Shown in pieces: positions 50,692-60,728 of a stretch of DNA of 64,000 bases (positions are counted from its first letter, which is position 1; each line of letters starts with the position of its first letter). The stretch comes from an uncultured Lachnospiraceae bacterium (GTDB lineage: Bacteria > Bacillota > Clostridia > Lachnospirales > Lachnospiraceae), in NCBI GenBank assembly GCA_900551115.1, contig URUY01000020.1:1-64000 (forward strand), in the 5' to 3' direction. Under the pieces are notes generated by a model. That model ran no database searches, was not told the DNA's origin, and saw nothing but the letters and a program-made list of their open reading frames with translations. Made by a program: the position numbers and the translations under genes.

Positions 50692-52398
50692 TTAATACAT
50701 CTGAAACAGGAAATCATACAAAGCATTTTCCATTTCCTCAACCATAGCTGTAATTTCCTCTTCGCTCATACCAAAGAAATCCGTTGCATCAGAAGGCTCC
50801 GTAAAGCTTCCCGTAAAGGGGGCCATTGTCAGACTGCCAAACATGGTAAAAACGGTTTCGTCATTCTCTGCAAAGCTAAGCTCTCCCAATTCCAAAGTAA
50901 AGCTCTCTCCCTTTACAATATCGGAAAAACCGCCTTTTACCTTAAATGCATAGCTGTCATAGTCATCGCCTACGGATAGCTCACAGGAAAATTCATCTTC
51001 TTCCAAATCCCAATCGCTTTCATACAGAAAATCCATTCCAAAACCGGACTCCACATTTTCCATATACAGCTTAAAGTCATTTGTATAAGTGTCCTTTGTA
51101 AGCTTTGCTTCCCGATCCACGGACATATCCACCGTTGCATTTTCTGTTTCCATCGTTACCGTACCGGACACCTCATCCAGTGCGCGCTCTTTCCCTGAAA
51201 ATACAAGGTCAATTTCAAGGTTATTCAGCTCTGTGCCCTTAAACTTAATCTCATCCCCGGTTACAATACTGACGATGCGGTCCTGCTTATCCATATAAAT
51301 AAGCAGCTCTACATCATTTTTAAACCTTGCAGAAAAAAGCATCTCAAAGACTTCATCATACAGCTCTTCGATTTCTTCCTCATCCATATATTCGGCATAT
51401 TCTGCCGCCTGCTCTTCAAGAGCCGCCTGCATATAGTCGCTGTATCTTATAGCGTCCCTGATATCTTCAATGGCCCGGTTTAAAGCCTCCTTATCCAATA
51501 CCACACGTACACCGCCGCATTTTACAGTTTTGCCGCCACGTTCGATTTCCACCGTATCTTTGCTGTCCTCTACGGTCATGGTTGCCTGAATGTTTTCAAG
51601 GCTTTCTTTTATGGCCTTCTCCAAAGCATCATCAAATTCATCATATTCACCCTTTTTTCCTGTATTAAATACATCATAGGAGAAATCCTCCGGCAAATCA
51701 TAGTCAAGCAGCCAGGACCACTCGGAAGCGTTATAATCCTTACCAAGCGTATCCAGATTAACAAAGTAGGTACCTTCTGCCCATCCCGGCAGACTGACAT
51801 ACATCTTGTCCCCTGCCACCATCAAATCAGCCTTAACTAAATCAATATTGTACATATTCAATGCAATTTCCGAGTCCAAAAGCCTTTTTGTATTGTCATA
51901 GTCCATAAAAAAATCAATGCCCATAGTTGCCATATCGTCCGCAGGCACTGTAACGTTTAAGCTCATATCAAAGGTTGACGGCTCGGTCCACGTTTTTTCT
52001 GTCACAGATGCATAGTCTAATTTTTCCCCAATCGGAGCCGCATAAGAGCCCAGTTCCTCTTCCAGGTTGACAAGTCCCTTTACAAGCCTTGCCTCCGGGG
52101 AACGGAATACCAGCTTATAAAGCAGGATGCCTCCTAAAGCAAGAAGCAGAATCACCATCCCTGCAATGACTGCAATAACGGCGCCTTTTCCCTTTTTTTC
52201 CTTTTTTTCCGGCTGTCCGTAAGCCGCGGGCATCACCGGCGGCATCTGCCCGTACTGATACATTGGCTGTTCTGTTGTCTGCTGCTGATACGGCTGCTCG
52301 CCTGTTGCCGGCTGCTGATACGGCTGCTCGCCTGTTGCCGGCTGCCCTGTTATCGGCTGCTCTGTTACCGGCTGCTGTTGTAAATTGTTTTCTTCCAT
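50692..52398 (-). CDS. Membrane-anchored protein of unknown function in an ABC-2 operon
   Basis: A 568-aa protein. The first 60 residues are Gln/Pro/Thr-rich with repeated PATGEQPYQQ, then a Lys-rich stretch and one transmembrane helix (about 73-95). The outer part of about 470 residues is acidic and beta-rich, with repeats such as FDMSLNVTVPADDM and FSCELSVGDDYDSYAF. Layout resembles large Lachnospiraceae surface proteins (possibly DUF6583, from memory). It lies between the ATPase and permease genes of an ABC-2 exporter, so it may be its accessory or cargo-handling subunit. No function is known. Confidence 0.7.
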   Translation of the reverse strand: MEENNLQQQPVTEQPITGQPATGEQPYQQPATGEQPYQQQTTEQPMYQYGQMPPVMPAAYGQPEKKEKKGKGAVIAVIAGMVILLLALGGILLYKLVFRSPEARLVKGLVNLEEELGSYAAPIGEKLDYASVTEKTWTEPSTFDMSLNVTVPADDMATMGIDFFMDYDNTKRLLDSEIALNMYNIDLVKADLMVAGDKMYVSLPGWAEGTYFVNLDTLGKDYNASEWSWLLDYDLPEDFSYDVFNTGKKGEYDEFDDALEKAIKESLENIQATMTVEDSKDTVEIERGGKTVKCGGVRVVLDKEALNRAIEDIRDAIRYSDYMQAALEEQAAEYAEYMDEEEIEELYDEVFEMLFSARFKNDVELLIYMDKQDRIVSIVTGDEIKFKGTELNNLEIDLVFSGKERALDEVSGTVTMETENATVDMSVDREAKLTKDTYTNDFKLYMENVESGFGMDFLYESDWDLEEDEFSCELSVGDDYDSYAFKVKGGFSDIVKGESFTLELGELSFAENDETVFTMFGSLTMAPFTGSFTEPSDATDFFGMSEEEITAMVEEMENALYDFLFQMY

Positions 52399-52436
52399 CA
52401 GTTTTCTCCCTTTGTAAAATATATTCTGCGCGATAT

Positions 52437-53117
52437 CTATAGCTGCCGCATCAGCGCTTCTCCGCGCAATGCCCTGCCTATCTCACGGCACTCTCCTCCG
52501 GAGAGTGCGTATATCCTGTCGCAGATATCCAGTTCACTTTCCTCGTGTGTGGCAACCACTACCGTACCGCCCATTTCCTTGAACATTGTAAGGTATTTAC
52601 GCACCCGGGCCTTTCCCGGCAAATCCAGGGCGGCTCCCGGCTCGTCAAGCAGTAACACGGACGGGCGGCCCGCCAATGCGCAGCCGATGCTGACCCTTTT
52701 TTTCATGCCGCCGGAAAGATTTCCTGCCTTGATACGGCACATTTCGGAAATTCCCAAAAGCTTCAAAAAGCCCTCCTGCAGCTCCCACTCCAGTACGGCC
52801 TTATCCCGATACCATAAAAGCAGGTTATCCCTGACAGAAAGCTCTTCAATCAGGTTGCTCTCCTGCGGCACATAACCGGTATATTCCCTGAAAAGACGGC
52901 TCCCCTGCTTTCCCTGCGCAGGCTTTCCGTCAAAGGCTATCATTCCCTTATCTGCAGACCGAAGCCCGGCAAGAATATTTAAAAAAGTGGACTTTCCGCA
53001 GCCGTTTGCGCCTACGATACCAACGCACTGCCCGGCATCAGCAGATAAATTCACCTTGTTCAGCACTTTTTTCCTGCCGTATGCACTTTCAATACCGCTT
53101 GCACAGATACGTTCCAT
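52437..53117 (-). CDS. ABC transporter ATP-binding protein
   Basis: A 226-aa ATPase. Walker A GANGCGKST (residues 36-44), Q-loop YVPQES, signature LSGGMKKRVSIGCALAG, Walker B VLLLDEPGAALD and the switch His in ATHEES are all present. It is followed by the unknown membrane-anchored protein and the fused ABC-2 permease, forming an export system. The substrate cannot be read from sequence. The start is preceded by AGGAGCAGG. Confidence 0.92.
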   Translation of the reverse strand: MERICASGIESAYGRKKVLNKVNLSADAGQCVGIVGANGCGKSTFLNILAGLRSADKGMIAFDGKPAQGKQGSRLFREYTGYVPQESNLIEELSVRDNLLLWYRDKAVLEWELQEGFLKLLGISEMCRIKAGNLSGGMKKRVSIGCALAGRPSVLLLDEPGAALDLPGKARVRKYLTMFKEMGGTVVVATHEESELDICDRIYALSGGECREIGRALRGEALMRQL

Positions 53118-53270
53118 TCCTGCTCCTGTCTATGTAATAAATATTCCTTATGATGTCGGCATGCACTGACTACACTACTACATAATAGCATATTTGCACC
53201 TTTTTGCACAGTACAAAAAACTGGCTGCTTTTCCGCTTTTTTCATATGATAAATGTCAAAAGCTGCAAAG

Positions 53271-55061
53271 CTACGTCAGCTGATAATTTTCAGCCTGGGA
53301 ATGAAACAGCTTATAGTATAGGCTGTCACTTTTTTTCATCAGATTTTCATGGGTATCAAAATCTGCCACTGTGCCGCCGTCAATAATCAGTATTCTGTCG
53401 CAGAATACGCTGCTGCTCATCCGGTGAGAAATATAAAGAGCTGTTTTGTCTTCCACAAGAGAGTTGAATTTTTCATAAATTTCCGCTTCCGCAATGGGGT
53501 CAAGGGCACTGGCAGGCTCATCCAGTATTACTAAAGAACCGTCCTTATACAGGGCTCTTGCAATGGCAACCTTCTGACTTTCTCCGCCGGACATTTCAAT
53601 ACCGTCCTTGTCATACTCCCTGCCAAACCGGGAATCTGCTCCTTCCTTTAAGCTGTCAACCTTTTCCTTAAGACCTACCTCCTGTATCAGACGCAGCACC
53701 TTTTCTTTGTCCGCTCCGCTGTCTTTGCAGGAAATATTTTCACTGATGGTATAATTAAAGAGGCGGTAATCCTGAAATACGGCAGCAATGGTCTGCATAT
53801 AAGATTCATAATCATAGTCATAAATGCTTCTGCCGTTAATCAATATCTCGCCGCTATCTATCTTGTACATACGGCACAGCAGCTTTATCAGCGTAGATTT
53901 GCCTGCGCCGTTCAGCCCCACAATAGAAATCTTTTCCCCTCTTTGAATAGCAAAGGTAATATCCCGTAATACCGGGCTGTCCGCCCCCGGATAGGTAAAG
54001 GTAACCTTCCGAAACTCGATAGTCTCCACCATTCCCGGAAAAAGTGCTTTCCCGGATTCTGCCGTTTCCTCCGGCAGTGCCATAAATTCCATATACGGCT
54101 CCAGAAAAGAGAGAAGCTGCATGGTATATACCACGCATTCCCCTACTTTCCGCATAGAAGCAGAAAAATTAACAGCGGCTGAAACATACATGGTAAGGGA
54201 GCCAATACTGATTTGAGGTCCCAAATACAAGCCTCCGATGCTGCTGCCCAGCGTCCGAAGTCCCACATACAGGTAGCAGAACGCCGCTACGCAATCGTTG
54301 ACCGCATTCATTCCTCCCAGGGAAATTCCTGCTTTTTCCCCCATTTTTTCAAATAAATTACAGGTTTCATCCACATATTCCCCAGTCCTTTTTAAGAACA
54401 TATCACTGCAATCATACAGTCTGCAGTCCTTCTGGATACTTTTATCAAAGCCAAGCCCCAGATAATATCCGAATTTCCTGTTGATGGGAATCAATTCCTG
54501 TGTTATCAGCACCTGATACTTTGACATCCCTCTGTAAATAAGAAGCATGGCTGCAAGAGCAATCGCCAGCATAATAATTAACACCGGTCCTAAGGTTGCC
54601 ATAATGGTAAGAAGTCCTGTCAGCGTGATGATACCCGTCAGCATCTCTGCTGTCATCCGAATCAGGTTGGCGGTAGCACCCTGATTGTTAATGGCAAAGA
54701 CCGCCTTGTCCTTTAAGTCCAGATAATACGGTGTTTCCAGATAAGAATATTCCAGCTTCATGATTTTTTCAGCCATGATCTGATTCATCCGATGATATAC
54801 TACCGTACTGTTTACATCCAGATATTTTTTCAGTGTATTGGTCATAAGAGTCAGCAGAATATTACTGCCCACAATCAGACAGCCCCACAAAACAAGACCG
54901 AAAACTCTGTTTTCTCCCAATAGCTCCTCTATCAGATACTTTGGAAAAATAATGTTGCCAAACAGCCTTGCGCTTGTGAGTGCCGAATTTATTACTAACA
55001 TAACAACGTAACCGGGCGCCACTTTTATAACCATTCCCAAAAAGCTTGTTAATTTTTTCAT
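53271..55061 (-). CDS. ABC exporter half-transporter (type IV, subunit 2)
   Basis: A 596-aa protein with six membrane helices in the first 320 residues and a C-terminal ATPase: Walker A GLNGAGKSTLIKLL, signature MSGGESQKVAIARALYKD, Walker B LVILDEPASALD and switch region YISHRMSS. It overlaps the upstream half-transporter gene by 4 bp, so a heterodimer is likely. Substrates of such pairs are lipids, peptides or drugs; nothing here chooses between them. Confidence 0.9.
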   Translation of the reverse strand: MKKLTSFLGMVIKVAPGYVVMLVINSALTSARLFGNIIFPKYLIEELLGENRVFGLVLWGCLIVGSNILLTLMTNTLKKYLDVNSTVVYHRMNQIMAEKIMKLEYSYLETPYYLDLKDKAVFAINNQGATANLIRMTAEMLTGIITLTGLLTIMATLGPVLIIMLAIALAAMLLIYRGMSKYQVLITQELIPINRKFGYYLGLGFDKSIQKDCRLYDCSDMFLKRTGEYVDETCNLFEKMGEKAGISLGGMNAVNDCVAAFCYLYVGLRTLGSSIGGLYLGPQISIGSLTMYVSAAVNFSASMRKVGECVVYTMQLLSFLEPYMEFMALPEETAESGKALFPGMVETIEFRKVTFTYPGADSPVLRDITFAIQRGEKISIVGLNGAGKSTLIKLLCRMYKIDSGEILINGRSIYDYDYESYMQTIAAVFQDYRLFNYTISENISCKDSGADKEKVLRLIQEVGLKEKVDSLKEGADSRFGREYDKDGIEMSGGESQKVAIARALYKDGSLVILDEPASALDPIAEAEIYEKFNSLVEDKTALYISHRMSSSVFCDRILIIDGGTVADFDTHENLMKKSDSLYYKLFHSQAENYQLT

Positions 55062-56875
55062 ACAGCTTCCCCCTCTCCGGCTTCCTGATAATATTTCCCC
55101 TGCACGGTAAACATCTCATAGTAGCTGCCTTTTTTTGCCATCAGCTCCTCATGGCTGCCATATTCCTGCAGCCCTTCTTTATCAAACAACGCTATTTTAT
55201 CGCAGAATTTGGTACTGGCAAGCCTGTGGGAAATGTAAACCGCTGTCTTCCCCTCTACCAGCATGCTGAAATTCTCATAAATTTCCGCTTCTGCCAAAGC
55301 GTCCAACGCCGCCGTAGGCTCATCCATGATAACCATATTGGCATCCTTATACAGTCCTCTTGCAATAGCAAGCTTCTGCCTTTCTCCGCCGGAAAAATCC
55401 GTTCCGCTTTCATCGATGACTTTAAGCATCATCTGGTTAAGCCCTCTGTCAAAGCCCTTTACCTTTTCTAAAAGCCCTACCTTGGAAAGCACGGTTTCTA
55501 CCCGCTTTTCATCCACACCTTCTGAAGCACAGGCTACATTTTCACTGATGGAAAAGGCCATGATATTAACCTCCTGAAATACCACGGAAAACATGGCATA
55601 CAACGCCTTTTTACTGTATTCCCCGATTTCCCTGCCATTGATATAAATGCAGCCTGCAGTCGGTTCGTAAAGTCCCGTCATCAATTTTACCAGGGTAGAC
55701 TTACCTGCACCGTTTACCCCGACAATGGCAAGCCGCTCCCCTTTATGTATGGTAAAATTCAAATCCTGAAACACATCCGTATCACTGCCCGGATACCTGA
55801 AGGATACATGGTCAAATACAATTTCAAGGGTATCTGACGGCTTTTCTTCTCTGCCGCCCTCCGTTATCAGATTGGTATCCATCAGCTTAAAATAATCTGC
55901 CACGTACTGTCCCTGATCCGCCATAAAGCTAAGCGTCTCCCCAAATGTAAGCAGTGCCGTAAGAAGGCTGGTAATGGCAGATACATACATGGAAAAGGAG
56001 CTGACAGACATTCCCCTGTATGCCTGATAAATCAAAATGCCGTACATTACCCCATTGGTAATCAGAAGCGTGGCAAGGGGCAGAAAGCTGAGCCTGTATT
56101 CCCTTGCCTTCAGCCTTTTTACAAGGCTTTTTAATGCACCGATTTCCGCATCATAATTTTTCATAATGCGGTCCTTCAAGTGGTAGATACGGATATCCTT
56201 TCCATAGGAAAAATCATGTGTCGTCTTATAAAAATAGTTAATCCTTCTGTCCGCCCTTGCACGCTCCTCCCTGGATGCATATTCCCTTTTGTAGTTCTGT
56301 CTTGCCACCCACATTGTCACCGCCACATGCAGTACAAGGCACACCAGTATAATGGGATTTAGGCTTCCCACCAAAAAAAACATACCGATAATACCAATTA
56401 TCTGAGCCGGCAGACGGAACAGCTTTCCGTAGATACCCTCTATGCCTTCATCATTATTATCGCCTGCTCTGAGTGCCTTATCATATTTTTCATAAAATCC
56501 GGCATCCTCAGAATATTTGTAATCCATGGTTAAAAGCTTTTTCATGGAACCCTCAAGATAGTGCATCCTGAGTCTCATTTGCCGCATATCCATTATTTGT
56601 TGTAAATAAACTAACATAAATCCCGTAAATCCTGCCGTAAGCGCATAAATACCCATGGCTGCGGCCAGCTTTATTCCTGCATCATTTTCTCCCTTTTCCA
56701 AAATACCGATTGCTATTTTGGGAAGAAATACGGCATAGAACGGATACAGGGAGGCTGCCAGGGTATAAGCTGTTACAATTCCCGCCAGCGCTTTATCATT
56801 CTTGATTAGGATTTTAAGCATCCTTGCATACAACCGTTCTCCTTTTTTCTCTTTCACGCTTTCTCTCTGTTTCAT
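55058..56875 (-). CDS. ABC exporter half-transporter (type IV, subunit 1)
   Basis: A 605-aa protein with the same layout as its partner: six helices, then ATPase with Walker A GVNGAGKSTLVKLM, signature FSGGERQKLAIARGLYKD, Walker B MVIMDEPTAALD and YISHRLAST. The Walker B Glu is intact in both subunits, so neither site looks degenerate. The ATG at 56875 follows GAGGAAAAGC; another ATG lies four codons upstream at 56887. It is the first gene of the two-gene unit, divergent from feoA. Confidence 0.9.
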   Translation of the reverse strand: MKQRESVKEKKGERLYARMLKILIKNDKALAGIVTAYTLAASLYPFYAVFLPKIAIGILEKGENDAGIKLAAAMGIYALTAGFTGFMLVYLQQIMDMRQMRLRMHYLEGSMKKLLTMDYKYSEDAGFYEKYDKALRAGDNNDEGIEGIYGKLFRLPAQIIGIIGMFFLVGSLNPIILVCLVLHVAVTMWVARQNYKREYASREERARADRRINYFYKTTHDFSYGKDIRIYHLKDRIMKNYDAEIGALKSLVKRLKAREYRLSFLPLATLLITNGVMYGILIYQAYRGMSVSSFSMYVSAITSLLTALLTFGETLSFMADQGQYVADYFKLMDTNLITEGGREEKPSDTLEIVFDHVSFRYPGSDTDVFQDLNFTIHKGERLAIVGVNGAGKSTLVKLMTGLYEPTAGCIYINGREIGEYSKKALYAMFSVVFQEVNIMAFSISENVACASEGVDEKRVETVLSKVGLLEKVKGFDRGLNQMMLKVIDESGTDFSGGERQKLAIARGLYKDANMVIMDEPTAALDALAEAEIYENFSMLVEGKTAVYISHRLASTKFCDKIALFDKEGLQEYGSHEELMAKKGSYYEMFTVQGKYYQEAGEGEAV

Positions 56876-57127
56876 GCTTTTCCTCATTTCTGCTTATTAT
56901 GTCATGTGTTTTACATATGGTACTACGGCTATTCTATGAAATCACTCCGGTTGCATACAAGAATCTATGAGTTCCGTTTTCGCAACTGCCGGTTGCATCT
57001 TCTGAAACGCACCTTTTTTACATATTTTTGCTCACTGTTTCCTCACCCAAAAATATTATCACCTTTTTATCACAGTGACAACCTCTCTGCCATATGCTGA
57101 AATAAGAAGCTGTAACCGGAGAACAAT

Positions 57128-57385
57128 ATGAATAAAACTTTAACCCTGTATGACCTTCTTCCTCAGGAAAGCGCTTTTATCAAGAAGCTCTCCTGTACCG
57201 GCAGTATCCACAGACGCCTGTTGGATATCGGACTGACAGAACAGGCAAAGGTAACCTGCGTAGGGGAAAGTCCGGCAAAGGATCCCAAAGCCTTCCTGAT
57301 ACGCGGAGCCGTCATCGCCATCCGCAGGGAGGATGGCCTTAACATCTTGATTGAAGGAGCGGAGCATACTTATGGAAACACTTAA
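57128..57385 (+). CDS. feoA: Ferrous iron transport protein A
   Basis: An 85-aa SH3-like cytoplasmic protein that supports FeoB. IHRRLLDIGLTEQAKVTCVGESPAKDPKAFLIRG is typical. The gene overlaps feoB by 14 bp. The 240-bp spacer upstream holds the divergent promoters of feoA and the ABC exporter; I do not see a clear Fur box. Confidence 0.9.
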   Translation: MNKTLTLYDLLPQESAFIKKLSCTGSIHRRLLDIGLTEQAKVTCVGESPAKDPKAFLIRGAVIAIRREDGLNILIEGAEHTYGNT

Positions 57386-59552
57386 AACCATTGCCATTGC
57401 CGGCAATCCCAATGTAGGAAAAAGCACCCTCTTTAACAGTCTTACAGGCCTTAAGCAGCATACCGGAAACTGGGCGGGCAAAACCGTAACCAACGCCCGG
57501 GGGTTCTGTCAGACAAAAAACCATAGCTGCATGCTGGTTGATATTCCCGGCACCTATTCCCTCCTGCCCCATTCGGCAGAGGAAACCGTAGCCCGTGACT
57601 TTATCTGCTTTGCAAAGCCTGATGCCGTTATCGTAGTCTGCGATGCCACCTGCCTGGAACGTAATCTGAATCTGGTGCTGCAGGTTCTGGAAATTACCTC
57701 TCAGGTCATCCTGTGTGTAAATCTTATGGATGAAGCAGAAAAGAAAGGAATTTCCATAAATTTTCCCCTGCTTTCAAAAAGACTGGGGATTCCGGTTGTA
57801 GGGATTTCTGCCAGACAAAAGAGCGGTTTGTCCCTGCTTCTTAGCACCCTGGATACCATGCTTTCCGAACAGCCGCCACACTGTACGTCAGAAAGCACTT
57901 GCAGTCCTAAAGACTTCCATGCAGAAGATGACGCTTATCCTAAAGCGGTTCAAATTCCCGCCTCCCTTATCAGCTATGAGCCGATACTGGAGGACGCCAT
58001 AAAAAAAATTACCGATGCGCTTTCCGCCCTCCATACCTCCTGTCCTAAAACAGCCCGAGACCTTTCTGTTTTTTCCCATCGTTTCCTTGCTCTCAGACTG
58101 TTAGACCGGGATTGCTCTTTTGAAGAAAAACTGACCGTTCACTTAGGAGGAGAGCTTTTAGACGAGGCCTCTTTGTCTGCCGTACATACTGCCGTCCTCA
58201 CAAACCTGCAAGCTGCAGGCATAACAGAAGATATGATACAGGATAAGCTGGTAAGCAGACTGTTTCAGATTGCCGAAGAAATTGCAGGGGCCGTTGTTGC
58301 CTGTAAAAATCCCCATTACCGAAAAAGGGATATGGTGCTTGACCGCTTATTTACGGGCCGCTATACCGCCTATCCTCTTATGATACTCCTTTTAGCTGCC
58401 GTATTCTGGCTCACCCTCTGCGGCTCCAACTATCCTTCCTTGCTGCTGTCACGCTTTTTCCTTACCCTGGAAGGATACGTTTCTCATGCCCTTGTATACA
58501 TAAGCCTTCCTAAATGGTTCCACGATTTGGCAGTCTTTGGCGTCTTTCGGGTTTTAGGCTGGGTAATTGCCGTCATGCTGCCTCCCATGGCTATTTTTTT
58601 CCCGCTCTTTACCCTGTTGGAGGATATGGGTTTTTTACCCCGTATTGCCTATAATATGGACCATTGCTTCAAAAAATGCCATGCCTGCGGCAAGCAGGCA
58701 TTAACCATGTGCATGGGCTTTGGCTGCAACGCCGCCGGTGTGGTTGGCTGCCGTATTATAGATTCCAAAAGGGAGCGGCTGATTGCCATACTTACCAACA
58801 GCTTCGTCCCCTGCAACGGACGTTTTCCTACCCTGCTTGCCCTTATTTCCATTTTTTTTGCAGGAAATTTTACCAATCCTATGCGTCCGCTTTTTTCGGC
58901 TCTAATCCTGACCGGCTTTATCCTTCTGGGCATAGGTATGACCTTTTTTTCCTCCTGCCTTTTATCAAAGACCGTTTTAAAAGGTGTGCCTTCCTCTTTC
59001 ATCTTAGAGCTGCCGCCCTACCGCAGCCCCCAGTTGGGGCATATTCTCCTTCGCTCTCTTTTAGACCGCACTCTTTTCGTACTGGGACGCGCTGCCGCCA
59101 TAGCAGCTCCTGCCGGAATGCTTATCTGGCTTTTGTCAAATATAAAGGTTATGGATATAAGTCTTCTTTCCCACTGTGCCGGTTTTTTAAATCCCTTTGC
59201 CCGTCTGATGGGACTGGACGGCGTTATTTTAATGGCGTTTATCTTAGGGCTCCCTGCCAATGAAATCGTTCTGCCGATTATCCTTATGGCTTATCTGTCA
59301 CAGGGAAGCCTTGCGGAATACGAAAGTCTTTCCTCACTGCAAGAGCTGCTCGTGTTAAACGGCTGGACTCCCGTAACGGCACTTTGCACCATACTTTTTT
59401 CCATGATGCACTGGCCCTGCTCCACCACACTTATGACCATAAAAAAAGAAACCGGCAGCTTAAAATGGACCTTCGCTGCCATTTTGCTCCCTACGCTTTC
59501 TGGCATCGCTTCCTGTATCGCCGCAAACCTGTTTCTTTCCCTTTTTCTTTAA
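57372..59552 (+). CDS. feoB: Ferrous iron transporter FeoB
   Basis: A 726-aa membrane GTPase that imports Fe(II). The N-terminal G domain has GNPNVGKST (residues 11-19), G3 DIPGTYSLLPHS and G4 NLMDEAEKKG. Membrane helices begin near residue 330 and include the Gate motifs CGKQALTMCMGFGCNAAGVVGCR and the later LPANEIVLPIILMAYL. The ATG at 57372 is chosen because homology starts there and GGAG lies upstream; the frame is open a further seven codons. There is no FeoC gene. Confidence 0.95.
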   Translation: METLKTIAIAGNPNVGKSTLFNSLTGLKQHTGNWAGKTVTNARGFCQTKNHSCMLVDIPGTYSLLPHSAEETVARDFICFAKPDAVIVVCDATCLERNLNLVLQVLEITSQVILCVNLMDEAEKKGISINFPLLSKRLGIPVVGISARQKSGLSLLLSTLDTMLSEQPPHCTSESTCSPKDFHAEDDAYPKAVQIPASLISYEPILEDAIKKITDALSALHTSCPKTARDLSVFSHRFLALRLLDRDCSFEEKLTVHLGGELLDEASLSAVHTAVLTNLQAAGITEDMIQDKLVSRLFQIAEEIAGAVVACKNPHYRKRDMVLDRLFTGRYTAYPLMILLLAAVFWLTLCGSNYPSLLLSRFFLTLEGYVSHALVYISLPKWFHDLAVFGVFRVLGWVIAVMLPPMAIFFPLFTLLEDMGFLPRIAYNMDHCFKKCHACGKQALTMCMGFGCNAAGVVGCRIIDSKRERLIAILTNSFVPCNGRFPTLLALISIFFAGNFTNPMRPLFSALILTGFILLGIGMTFFSSCLLSKTVLKGVPSSFILELPPYRSPQLGHILLRSLLDRTLFVLGRAAAIAAPAGMLIWLLSNIKVMDISLLSHCAGFLNPFARLMGLDGVILMAFILGLPANEIVLPIILMAYLSQGSLAEYESLSSLQELLVLNGWTPVTALCTILFSMMHWPCSTTLMTIKKETGSLKWTFAAILLPTLSGIASCIAANLFLSLFL

Positions 59553-59656
59553 GAGGCTACTTTTCCCTGCATTTGCCCGAATGACTAAGGGTTTGACTAA
59601 AGGCGGGTTTTTGTTGTATCCGGATAATGGCGCAATTCCATTTTTCTTCCTCCATC

Positions 59657-60556
59657 CTATCTGGCACCTTCCAAAATTCGTATATAGTGGTTTGCTTCCC
59701 GCAGCACATGATCTGCAAGAAGAGGCAGGATAATGGACGCAATTTTACAATCTAAAATACCTTCTGTCCCGGCTGTTTTAAATTCACGATACTTTAAGGT
59801 TTCTTCCAGACTTCTCCGTGTAAGCTCATCCATAGCGCGGCAGTCCTGTGTTTTTGCCATTGCAAGCAGCTTTTTGTACTGTTCTGCAAACTCATCTGCC
59901 GTATCAATGAGCTGCTCTTCACAGGGGTCTAAAAGACCGCGGATGAACAGCGCATGCTCCATCATAATCTGATTCCAGAATTCTTCTGTTTCCCGCAGGT
60001 TTCCACACGTAGTTCTTCTGTTCTGCATCAATTCTTCTATCGTTGTACAGTACAGCTTTGCTTCCCGCAAAATGTGCTTTATCAAAAGCGGATAATTAGC
60101 GGTAAAAAGCCTTCCCTCGCAGACTTCTTTTAAAATATCTTCCTTAAATGCAATCAGTCCTTTTAACAGTTCAACAGAACGCTCGTTGATACTGTTTACG
60201 ATTCTTACAAGCTCTCTGCTCTCTTCTCGTCCGCCTCCCGGTCTGAGACGCTTTTGCATCTCAGAAATGGTACTGTCAATCGGCACACCGCTTAAGCTTT
60301 CCGTTCTGTTTTCTGCCGGTATGGTAAATTCTGTGACCAGCTCATTTGACCTTAAAATACTGTTATGAACTCTTCCGTTGCTTATCCGCACCACTTCCCT
60401 CAGTAAATTTTCAAACTGCTGTCTGAACCAGTCAGCCTTCTTTATCCATTCCTCGTTCTTACACGGAAATCCCGCCTCCAGAAAAAGGGAGTGTTCTTTC
60501 ATGATCCTTGCAAAAAACAAATGTGTTTCCAACGATAACACTGCATAATTTCCCAT
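59657..60556 (-). CDS. DUF2935 protein (tandem four-helix metal-binding fold)
   Basis: A 299-aa soluble protein made of two related halves, each starting with a Glu-x-His-type helix (LETHLFFARIMKEHSLFLEAG and EEFWNQIMMEHALFIRGLLD) and ending with LIKHILREAKLYCTTIEEL or LADHVLREANHYIRILEGA. The conserved Glu and His in these helices suggest a di-metal four-helix bundle, as known for this family. Its function is not established. Convergent with feoB, it may relate to iron, but that is inference from position. Confidence 0.82.
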   Translation of the reverse strand: MGNYAVLSLETHLFFARIMKEHSLFLEAGFPCKNEEWIKKADWFRQQFENLLREVVRISNGRVHNSILRSNELVTEFTIPAENRTESLSGVPIDSTISEMQKRLRPGGGREESRELVRIVNSINERSVELLKGLIAFKEDILKEVCEGRLFTANYPLLIKHILREAKLYCTTIEELMQNRRTTCGNLRETEEFWNQIMMEHALFIRGLLDPCEEQLIDTADEFAEQYKKLLAMAKTQDCRAMDELTRRSLEETLKYREFKTAGTEGILDCKIASIILPLLADHVLREANHYIRILEGAR

Positions 60557-60647
60557 AGCTTTTCATACCTTTTAGTTTAGGGTTTTCTATACTATATGCA
60601 GAAAACTGCTCCTTGTTTTTTCTTTTTACGGGCTTTTTCCTGCAACG

Positions 60648-60684
60648 ACAAAAAAGGACGGCATACCTTACGGTATACCGCCCT
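60648..60684 (-). terminator. Terminator after etfA
   Basis: Minus strand GGGCGGTATACC, GTAA loop, GGTATGCCGTCC, then TTTTTTG: a 12-bp stem with one mismatch. It ends the butyrate operon, 45 bp after the etfA stop codon. Confidence 0.85.
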
Positions 60685-60728
60685 TATCATTTTTTTGCTT
60701 TTTTGCCACAGCTTTTTTCTACAGCACT

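Noticed and set aside
57000..57127. Fur box upstream of feoA
   Set aside because: No 19-bp palindrome close to the GATAATGATAATCATTATC consensus could be found; the spacer was left without a named operator.
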